The notes below the pieces were generated by a model. It was not told the origin of the DNA. It saw only the letters and a list, made by a program, of their open reading frames with translations, and did no database searches. A stretch of DNA of 64,000 bases from Candidatus Thalassarchaeum betae (GTDB taxonomy: Archaea > Thermoplasmatota > Poseidoniia > Poseidoniales > Thalassarchaeaceae): NCBI GenBank assembly GCA_003193925.1, contig PSPG01000006.1:33095-97094 (forward strand). The letters run 5' to 3'. Below are positions 57,823 through 64,000 of the stretch, piece by piece. Position numbers and translations under genes: made by a program. How positions within the stretch are numbered: the first letter of the stretch is position 1; each line of letters starts with the position of its first letter.

Positions 57823-57887
57823 GCAGGGGCGCGCCGCGCCGCCCCCAACATTCATGGACGCCCGCATCTGGATGAGGAAGGACTGTC

Positions 57888-58847
57888 ATGAGCGAGTTGT
57901 GGGTCGAACGCCATCGTCCGCGCACCGTGGGCGACATCAAGGGCCAGCGGGCGGTGGTCGACCGGCTCAAGGCGTACGCCGAGATGCGCACCTTCCCGCA
58001 CCTGCTGTTCGCCGGCCCAGCGGGCACTGGCAAGACCACAGCGGCCCTCGCTCTGGCCCGCGACATCTTCGGCGATGAGGACTACAGGACCAGCCTGCTG
58101 GAGATGAACGCCAGCGACGAGAGGAAACTCGAGTCGATCCGCACCAAGGTCAAGCAGTTCGCCAGAACCGCCCCGGTCCCGGGTACCACTTTCAAGATCA
58201 TCTTCCTCGACGAGGCTGACGCCCTCACCCCAGACGCACAGGGGGCGCTGCGCCGCATCATGGAGCAGAACTCCGAGACCTGCAGGTTCATCCTCACGTG
58301 CAACTACTCGTCGAAGATCATCGAGCCGATCCAGTCGCGCTGCGCGGTCTTCCGCTTCCGGCCTCTGGCCGATGACCAGGCCCTCGAGATGATCCAGTCG
58401 GTGGCCGCCGCCGAGGGCATCAACCTCGACGCCGAGGCCGCCGATGCCATCGTCCACGTCAGCCTGGGCGATTTGCGCAAGGCGATTACCTCGCTGCAGG
58501 TGGCAGCCTCGCTCGATGCCAACGTGACCCGTGAACTGGTCTACGAGACCACCGCCACCGCACCCCCGGAGGAGCTGCACGGATTCATCCTCGCCTGCAA
58601 GGAGGACGGCTTCCAGCCGGCTCGCCGCAGGCTGAAGGAGCTGCTCGACAGGTTCGGGCTGGCCGGCACCGACCTCGTCAACCAGATGCACCGCGAGCTC
58701 GGCTCTGTGGCCTTCCTCGACGAGGCCCAGAAACTGGCGGTGACCGAGACGATGGCAGAGTGCGACTTCCGCATGGTCGAGGGCGGCGGCGAGGCCCTGC
58801 AGCTAGATGCGATGACAGCGAGGCTCTGCTCGCTCATCGGCAACTAG
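57888..58847 (+). CDS. rfcS: replication factor C small subunit
   Basis: Clamp-loader AAA+ subunit of 319 aa. N-terminal WVERHRPRTVGDIKGQ, Walker A GPAGTGKT at 43-50, Walker B FLDEADAL near 107-114, and the SRC motif in IQSRCAVFRFRPL are all typical. The C-terminal collar domain follows. It loads PCNA (37367) at primer ends, together with a large subunit that is not in the window. Its 3' end overlaps the convergent membrane gene by 4 bp. Confidence 0.94.
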   Translation: MSELWVERHRPRTVGDIKGQRAVVDRLKAYAEMRTFPHLLFAGPAGTGKTTAALALARDIFGDEDYRTSLLEMNASDERKLESIRTKVKQFARTAPVPGTTFKIIFLDEADALTPDAQGALRRIMEQNSETCRFILTCNYSSKIIEPIQSRCAVFRFRPLADDQALEMIQSVAAAEGINLDAEAADAIVHVSLGDLRKAITSLQVAASLDANVTRELVYETTATAPPEELHGFILACKEDGFQPARRRLKELLDRFGLAGTDLVNQMHRELGSVAFLDEAQKLAVTETMAECDFRMVEGGGEALQLDAMTARLCSLIGN

Positions 58848-59782
58848 GCGACCTGGGTGATGACGAGCCTGTAGTTCGCAGTCCAGACGTTCTGCTCCCA
58901 TGGGTCGCCGACCTCGCTCAGCGTGACCCTGACCTCGTACTCGCCCGGGCCGAGCTCGCCGAGGTCCCAGGCGAGCCCGATGTCCTCCGAGCGAGGCGCG
59001 ATCTTGGGTCCCATCTGAGCGCTGGTGAGGGTGTTCTTCGCATACCCGCGGGTCCAATTCCCATCTACTGCGCTGTAGTCGGCCAGGGCATCAGTCAGAC
59101 TCCCCACGACCGCGCTGCCGTCGGTCAGGTCTCCAATGACCGATCCTTCGGAGTCCTTGAGCAACTCCCCGTGATACCACACGCTAGCCACTATGGTAGC
59201 GTTCTCGGCATCGACGTTGTCACGCACGGCCATCCCGAGCACGATCTCCACAGTGTCCTGGTTCAGTCCCACAGTGTAGGTGCCCTTGCTCCACGAGGCG
59301 CTCTCGACGCCATCGGTGGCCTCGATGTCGAGGCCGCTTGCTATGGCTGGAGCGGCGATGTCGCCCATAGGCGGGTTGACGAGCATGAAGGAGAGCGCGA
59401 GCCAGGTGAAGACGTACAGGAAGCAGGCTCGGAACCAGTTGCTGAAGGTGAACAGGTCGTAGTACTTGCTGGGCATCAGGACCTTGTGCAGGGGGGGCAC
59501 GGTGACCGCGAGCAGCACGGGCAGCAGCCACAGCACCCTCTCGGGCTCGGTGAGCGTGGGCATGAACGAGTAGCGCATGAAGACGCAGACGGCCAGTCCG
59601 TAGACGATGACGAGCCACATAGAGTAGGCCTCGGCCTTCTCCTTGAGGGCGTGCTCGGCCGGGTTGAACGGCTCGATCAATCGGCTCTCCTTCTCCTTCT
59701 GCTTGTCGTCATCGCTTTTCTTGCTGCGCCGCTTGCCACCGGAGTAGGCGCTCGTGCGCATCGCGCTGTCGACATCGACCAT
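58844..59782 (-). CDS. membrane protein with extracytoplasmic beta domain, unknown
   Basis: A 312-aa protein of no recognised family. The first 50 residues are charged and basic. Hydrophobic segments occur at about 55-72, 83-96 and 118-135. Residues about 145-312 look like an extracytoplasmic beta-sandwich with alternating polar strands and an acidic, Asn/Asp-rich surface. It converges with rfcS. A TTGATTTGCGCC sequence lies about 37 nt upstream and could be its promoter. Confidence 0.7.
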   Translation of the reverse strand: MVDVDSAMRTSAYSGGKRRSKKSDDDKQKEKESRLIEPFNPAEHALKEKAEAYSMWLVIVYGLAVCVFMRYSFMPTLTEPERVLWLLPVLLAVTVPPLHKVLMPSKYYDLFTFSNWFRACFLYVFTWLALSFMLVNPPMGDIAAPAIASGLDIEATDGVESASWSKGTYTVGLNQDTVEIVLGMAVRDNVDAENATIVASVWYHGELLKDSEGSVIGDLTDGSAVVGSLTDALADYSAVDGNWTRGYAKNTLTSAQMGPKIAPRSEDIGLAWDLGELGPGEYEVRVTLSEVGDPWEQNVWTANYRLVITQVA

Positions 59783-59902
59783 GGAATCCAGTCATCGGCG
59801 GGAGCGCGGCGCAAATCAACCCTGCGCGTGCTCACTGTGGTACGTCTGCGACATTTCCGCGGTACGAACGCTCAAATGGTCACCGGTGGTCGAAGGTGCA
59901 TT

Positions 59903-60055
59903 GCCGAGGTGGCGTAGTTGGTAGCGCGTCGGACTCATAGGGTAACATTCAGCGGGGACTCGCTCCCTGCAGATGCATCGATGAGCGCAACAGCCTAACT
60001 GAAGATTGTCTGAGACATCCGAAGGTCGAGGGTTCAAGTCCCTCTCTCGGCACCA
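59903..60055 (+). tRNA. elongator tRNA-Met (CAT) interrupted by a 77-nt intron
   Basis: Exons join to a full tRNA-Met. Acceptor arms GCCGAGG/TCTCGGC pair, the anticodon stem TCGGA/TCCGA encloses CTCATAA with anticodon CAT, the T-arm is GAGGGTTCAAGTCCCTC, and CCA is encoded after discriminator A. The interruption is at the canonical position 37/38. Confidence 0.94.
59940..60016 (+). other. archaeal tRNA intron with bulge-helix-bulge
   Basis: The splice motif is complete. The central 4-bp helix CTCA/TGAG is flanked by 3-nt bulges TAG and ACA, and exon-side GGA pairs with TCC. Splicing after TA and after AC gives an intron of 77 nt. On the intron side, GGTAACATTCAG pairs with CTGAAGATTGTC over 12 positions with two mismatches and two G-U pairs, extending the helix. 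Confidence 0.92.
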
Positions 60056-60062
60056 AATTATC

Positions 60063-60371
60063 CTAAGTGCCAATCAATTGGTAATCATCACTCAGCGGAG
60101 TGGCTCCCGTCTCGGTCAGGATGAGTTTCCCGTCCTCGAAGCGATTGAAGGTCAATACGGCCTCTGAGGTCGAGCCGTTGGCGAAGTGTGCGATTCCGTG
60201 CTCGATGCCGATCTCGTCATTCTCGAACAGGATGCGATGGTTCTCCATGGTCACGCCACCACTGCCTGCGATGGCGATGAAGTCGCTCTTGCCCATCACC
60301 ATTCCACCAACGTGTGGGATGAACCGGTAGTCCTCATGGACCAGGGGCTCCAGTGCTGCCTTGTGGTCCAT
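60063..60371 (-). CDS. small SnoaL/NTF2-like protein
   Basis: A 102-aa protein from ATG 60371. The pattern (helix with ALEPLVHEDYRFIPH, then strands with HRILFENDEIGIEHGI and EAVLTFNRFEDGKLILTETGATPL) fits the NTF2-like/SnoaL fold, with HExxxxH-type polar residues in the pocket. Function is not predictable. A TTTATGCCCC box lies about 31 nt upstream. The frame continues upstream over the gatD promoter but with no conserved content, so the short start is used. Confidence 0.62.
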   Translation of the reverse strand: MDHKAALEPLVHEDYRFIPHVGGMVMGKSDFIAIAGSGGVTMENHRILFENDEIGIEHGIAHFANGSTSEAVLTFNRFEDGKLILTETGATPLSDDYQLIGT

Positions 60372-60489
60372 GGCCGATGAGTGGAGAGGGGGGGCATAAA
60401 CCCCGTGTCCGATTCGAGCATTCCTACTCAGCGTCAAGTTCCACGCCAAAGGCGTGTGATTCATTGAGTAGTGGGCCGACGCACCGGCC

Positions 60490-61836
60490 ATGGTGGATTG
60501 GCCGGACCCGGGAACCCCGGTGAAGTTGACCGTCAAGACCTGGTCGGGCTTGGCCGAGCACCTCGGCCTCGCACTGCCGCCCGCCGGTCCGAAACTGGTG
60601 ACCATGAAACTGGCCAACGGCTACAACATCTCGTTCCCCCACTCCTACGTCGAATCGGTCGAGGAGATCGACGAGGTCCCTACTACCGAGGAGGAGCCCG
60701 AGCCTGAGATTGAGCAGGACGACTCGCTGCCCCTCGTGCACCTGATCCACACCGGCGGCACCATCGCCAGCAAGGTCGACTACAGGACCGGTGCGGTCAG
60801 TGCGAGGTTCACCCCCAATGAGCTGCTGGACGCGGTGCCCGAGCTGCTCAGCGTCGCCCGCATCCGCGCTGTCAACCTCGGCAGCATGTGGTCCGACGAC
60901 ATGCGCCCGCGCCACTGGAACAGGATGCTGCAGGCCACCAGCGAGGCGTTTGCCGAGGGCGCTGTTGGGGTGGTCATCACCCACGGCACCGACACCCTGC
61001 ACATCTCCGCGGCAGCGATGTCCTACGGCTGGGCCGGGCGGGGCGGCAGGCCGCCGGGAAGGATCGTGCTGACCGGCTCGCAGCGCTCGCCCGACAGGGG
61101 CTCCTCGGATGCCGCCGAGAACCTGATCGCAGCCGTCCACTGGGCGGCCAACGGGCCCGAGCCCACCGGCTACCGCGACTCCTCTGTGGTCATCCTGCAC
61201 GCCGGCTCATCGGACGGCAGCTGCTCCGTTCTGCCAGGATGCGCGACCCGCAAGTACCACTCGTCGAGGAGGGACGCGTTCAAGCCGATCAACCAGGAAC
61301 CGCTCGCCCACGTCAAGCTCGGCCCGGACGGGCCCTCCATAGAGATGGGCGATGCTGTGGCCTTCGACGCGAGGCCCGAGGCCATCGCCCCTATGATGTT
61401 CGACGAGTCGACCCGAATCGCCCAGTTCATCGCCGACGCCCACCTGCAGCCCGACATCGTCGAGGCGGCCATCGACGCTGACTACGACGCCCTGCTGTTC
61501 CACGGCACCGGACTGGGACACCTGCCGATAGCCGACCCGCAGAACGACAGCCCGGAGAACACCCGACTGCGAATCATGCTGGCCGACCACTGCGCCGCAG
61601 GCGGCGTCGTGGTCGTTGTTACTCAGGCCATCCACGGCCCGGTCCACATGGACGTCTACGACAAGGGCCGCGACCAGCAGGAGATGGGCATCATCGGGCA
61701 CGGCTCGCTGTGCCCGCCGTCCTCAGCGCTGGTCAAGCTGCACCACCTGCTCTCGAGGGACGAGGGAAGGGGCGCAGTCGGGGAGGGTTGGGAGCAGGAT
61801 CTGCTCGGCGAGAACCCGCCCGACGCCCTGTCCTGA
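60490..61836 (+). CDS. gatD: Glu-tRNA(Gln) amidotransferase subunit D (GatD)
   Basis: A 448-aa protein. A short N-terminal beta domain with an acidic linker (about 1-80) precedes an asparaginase-like catalytic domain with HTGGTIASK (first Thr nucleophile region) near 87-95, THGTDTLH near 164-171, and TGSQRSPDRGSSDA. GatD releases ammonia for the GatE subunit to amidate Glu-tRNA-Gln. GatE is not in the window. The extra N-terminal domain distinguishes GatD from plain asparaginase. It lies 49 bp before the carboxylase gene. Confidence 0.9.
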   Translation: MVDWPDPGTPVKLTVKTWSGLAEHLGLALPPAGPKLVTMKLANGYNISFPHSYVESVEEIDEVPTTEEEPEPEIEQDDSLPLVHLIHTGGTIASKVDYRTGAVSARFTPNELLDAVPELLSVARIRAVNLGSMWSDDMRPRHWNRMLQATSEAFAEGAVGVVITHGTDTLHISAAAMSYGWAGRGGRPPGRIVLTGSQRSPDRGSSDAAENLIAAVHWAANGPEPTGYRDSSVVILHAGSSDGSCSVLPGCATRKYHSSRRDAFKPINQEPLAHVKLGPDGPSIEMGDAVAFDARPEAIAPMMFDESTRIAQFIADAHLQPDIVEAAIDADYDALLFHGTGLGHLPIADPQNDSPENTRLRIMLADHCAAGGVVVVVTQAIHGPVHMDVYDKGRDQQEMGIIGHGSLCPPSSALVKLHHLLSRDEGRGAVGEGWEQDLLGENPPDALS

Positions 61837-61884
61837 GGATTCTTGGCCGTCTTGCTGATGAACCGGCTTGCACTTGGCTGAGCC

Positions 61885-63435
61885 ATGCCGGGCTCCACGC
61901 GCAGCGACGAACTCGACGCCCTGAGGCAGGATGCGCAGAGCCCGGGCGACAGGGCCAGCCTCAGGGAGCTGCGCAAGTCGGGCCGCCAGACGGCCCGCGA
62001 GCGCATCAACTCGCTGCTGGACCCCGACTCCTTCGTCGAGGTAGACGCATTCGTCCAGCACCGCGCCAGCGAGCACAACATGCACCTCCACCGACCCCTG
62101 GGAGACGGCGTGGTCGCAGGCCACGGCATGCTCGACGGCAGGCGGGTGGTGTGCTTCGCCCAGGACTACTCGGTGTTCGCCGGGACGATGGGGGAGATGC
62201 ACGCGAGGAAGATAGTCAAGGTCGCCGAGTTCGCCGAGAAGTCGCAACTGCCGATGATAGGGATCTGGGACGGCGACGGCCAGCGCGTCGAGGAGGGAGT
62301 CACGTCCTTGGGCGCGACGGGCAACCTGCTTGACATCATGGTGGCGTGCTCGGGCAGAATCCCCGTCATCTCAATCATACTGGGCACCGTATCGGGCGTC
62401 AGCGCCCTTGCCGCGGGCCTGTCCGACTTCGTGATTCTGGGGGCCGAGCACGGTCAGATGTTCATGCGCAGCCCGTACATGATCCCAGAGATAGTCGAGG
62501 GCGAGTTGGACGAGGCGAGCCTCGGCGGAGCCGAGCAGCACGCCAGTCGAAGCGGCATCGCGTGCCTGGTGGCCGAGGATGAGGGCGACGCCATCGACAT
62601 AGCCGCGGAGATCCTCTCCTACCTGCCTGACCACACCCTGGCCGAGCCCGTCAAGGTGCCCAGCGGTGACAAGTGGGACAGGAAGTGCAAGGGACTCGCC
62701 AAGACGGTGCCATCGGACTCCAACCTGCCCTACGACATGCGTGAGGTGATCGCCGAGGTGGTCGACGAGGGCAGGTTCCTCGAGCTGTTCCCGGGATACG
62801 CCGAGAACATCGTCATCGGCTTCGCCCGCCTCGATGGCCAGTCGGTCGGGATCGTCGGCAACCAGCCCAAGGTCCTAGCAGGCTGTCTGGACATCGATGC
62901 CTCGGTCAAGGCCGCCCGCTTCATCCGCACCTGTGACGTGTTCAACGTGCCAGTCGTCACCTTCGTCGACGTGCCTGGCTTCCTGCCCGGGACGGTGCAG
63001 GAGTGGGGAGGCATCATCCGGCATGGGGCCAAGCTGCTGTTCGCCTACGCCGAGGCCACCGTGCCGAAGCTGGCGGTGGTCACCCGCAAGGCCTACGGGG
63101 GAGCCTACCTGGCGATGAGCTGCAAGCACCTCGGCACGGACTACAACGTCGCTTGGCCGGCAAGCGAACTCGCCGTCATGGGGGCTGATGGGGCGGTGAA
63201 CATCATCCACAGGAAGGAGCTCTCCGAGGCCGAGGACCGCGAGTCGGTGCACGGCGAGTTGGTTGAGGAGTACCAGCGCAAGTTCGGCGACCCCTACGCG
63301 GCCGCCCGCAGCGGCTGGCTGGACGACGTGATCGAGCCCGCCGAGACCCGCAAGAAGCTGATCCAGGCGCTGCGTCCGCTGATGAGCAAGCGAGAGTGGG
63401 TGCCGCCGAAGAAGCACGGAAACATTCCTCTGTGA
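61885..63435 (+). CDS. pccB: acyl-CoA carboxylase carboxyltransferase (PccB/AccD5 type)
   Basis: A 516-aa carboxyltransferase with both crotonase-like halves. N-half: KSGRQTARERINSLLDPDSF, VFAGTMGEMHARKI and GATGNLLDI; C-half: VDVPGFLPGTVQEWGGIIRHGAKLLFAYAEATVPK, then VTRKAYGGAYLAMS. It carboxylates acetyl-, propionyl- or similar acyl-CoA using carboxybiotin made by the biotin carboxylase (candidate at 26951). No biotin carrier gene is seen in the window. An ATGAACCGGC element is about 28 nt before the ATG. Together with IcmF this may serve short-chain and odd-chain acyl-CoA use. Confidence 0.94.
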   Translation: MPGSTRSDELDALRQDAQSPGDRASLRELRKSGRQTARERINSLLDPDSFVEVDAFVQHRASEHNMHLHRPLGDGVVAGHGMLDGRRVVCFAQDYSVFAGTMGEMHARKIVKVAEFAEKSQLPMIGIWDGDGQRVEEGVTSLGATGNLLDIMVACSGRIPVISIILGTVSGVSALAAGLSDFVILGAEHGQMFMRSPYMIPEIVEGELDEASLGGAEQHASRSGIACLVAEDEGDAIDIAAEILSYLPDHTLAEPVKVPSGDKWDRKCKGLAKTVPSDSNLPYDMREVIAEVVDEGRFLELFPGYAENIVIGFARLDGQSVGIVGNQPKVLAGCLDIDASVKAARFIRTCDVFNVPVVTFVDVPGFLPGTVQEWGGIIRHGAKLLFAYAEATVPKLAVVTRKAYGGAYLAMSCKHLGTDYNVAWPASELAVMGADGAVNIIHRKELSEAEDRESVHGELVEEYQRKFGDPYAAARSGWLDDVIEPAETRKKLIQALRPLMSKREWVPPKKHGNIPL

Positions 63436-63479
63436 GGAGTGTGGGAAAGCCTCAAACGCCCCCATTTGACCCCCGAATC

Positions 63480-64000
63480 ATGAGCAACAGGCTTCTCTCT
63501 GCCGCAATCTGCTTACTAATGCTGACTTCGATGGCCCCCACAGTCACCGCTGTAGGACCCCCCGACTCCGTGATTTGGGGAATTTCGTATGACTGGACGA
63601 ACTATGAGAACGACATCGAGGAAATGACAGGAATAGACACCAATGCCGTCAACGAGGACCTCGAGGCAGCCGCTGATTACGCGGGCTTCTTGCTGGAGAG
63701 CGATCAGGTCGTGAGCGGCATGACTGAATTCTTCATCGAGTCCTGGGACGATGACGAGCCAGTCGAGATTACCGACGCCAGTGGCGTCACCCACGAGGTC
63801 ACCAAGAGGATGACGGAACTGACAGTCCGGCACGGCATCCTCGGAGACATGGGCTTCACTGCTGCTTGGACCGATGAGAATGAGAGCATCGACATCTGGA
63901 TGAGCGCCTCTATGGAAGAGTTGTTCGTGATTGATGCGGCGTACATCGAGTATGTCGACGAGGATCTCATGGTCTATGGCGGCGACTTGGAGATGAGCGG
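63480..64000 (+). CDS. secreted protein of unknown function, truncated by window edge
   Basis: The frame starts at ATG 63480 and stays open to the window end (173 codons visible). The first 24 residues, MSNRLLSAAICLLMLTSMAP and on, are a clear signal peptide. The mature part is acidic and Asp/Glu-rich (GISYDWTNYENDIEEMTG), with no known domain in the visible part; it looks extracellular and beta-rich. It begins 44 bp after pccB. Confidence 0.72.
   Translation, partial: MSNRLLSAAICLLMLTSMAPTVTAVGPPDSVIWGISYDWTNYENDIEEMTGIDTNAVNEDLEAAADYAGFLLESDQVVSGMTEFFIESWDDDEPVEITDASGVTHEVTKRMTELTVRHGILGDMGFTAAWTDENESIDIWMSASMEELFVIDAAYIEYVDEDLMVYGGDLEMS

Noticed and set aside
59940-60016. Box C/D guide RNA inside the tRNA-Met intron
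   Set aside because: CGATGA and CTGA occur, but a proper 5' box C and correct spacing are lacking.
1-64000. CRISPR array, insertion sequence, integrase or prophage
   Set aside because: No regularly spaced repeats, transposase or integrase genes, or attachment duplications were noticed.

Overview
The window is archaeal. Orc1/Cdc6, PCNA, an RFC small subunit, TFS, Nop5 with fibrillarin, Bud32, GatD and a tRNA-Met whose intron sits in a perfect bulge-helix-bulge all lie in one GC-rich, tightly packed stretch. These replication, transcription and RNA genes sit beside aerobic heterotrophy genes (acyl-CoA ligase, beta-oxidation-like enzymes, acyl-CoA carboxylase, IcmF-type mutase, oxygenases) and bacterial-type repair enzymes (Fpg/MutM, SMUG-like UDG). 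The best fit is a Marine Group II/III-like Thermoplasmatota (Poseidoniia) genome or MAG. That placement is inference from gene content; there is no rRNA here to test it.

Layout. 1-6.4 kb: end of bud32, XTP pyrophosphatase, a proline-rich membrane protein, enoyl-CoA hydratase, two P-loop kinases, aldehyde dehydrogenase, SixA, ACT protein, tRNA-Gly and tRNA-Pro. 6.5-13 kb: a minus-strand block with a BoxB-like di-iron epoxidase between an enoyl-CoA hydratase and a 3-hydroxyacyl-CoA dehydrogenase, flanked by FAD oxidoreductases. 13-18.2 kb: moaE, moaC, ferredoxin, GlpX FBPase, class I aldolase and two small winged-helix proteins. 18.2-25.5 kb: a large uncharacterised winged-helix protein, an intergenic region rich in stem-loops, a CoaD/dephospho-CoA kinase fusion, cdc6 and a candidate origin. 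25.5-34 kb: flavin reductase, biotin carboxylase, PfkB kinase, a TBP-like protein and a TatD-like hydrolase. 34-41 kb: tRNA-Gly, ABC exporter, glycosyltransferase, PCNA, TFS, Nop5-fibrillarin and MutM. 41.8-49 kb: IcmF, LysE-type exporter, acyl-CoA synthetase, UDG and YbaK. 49-55 kb: membrane proteins, then a three-gene operon of paired LigB-type dioxygenase subunits plus a RidA protein. 55-64 kb: an amino acid permease with a C-terminal EF-hand, panB, RFC, split tRNA-Met, gatD, carboxylase beta subunit and a truncated secreted protein.

Three points stand out. First, 51739-54191 looks like an archaeal 2-aminophenol-type meta-cleavage unit: a catalytic dioxygenase subunit, a paralogue that lost catalytic histidines, and a RidA-family candidate deaminase. 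Second, a BoxB-like aromatic-CoA epoxidase lies in its own cluster, so the organism may open aromatic rings by two routes. Third, many genes carry a TT(G/C)AA-type element 28-30 nt before the start codon, as expected for leaderless transcripts, and this element decides several starts.
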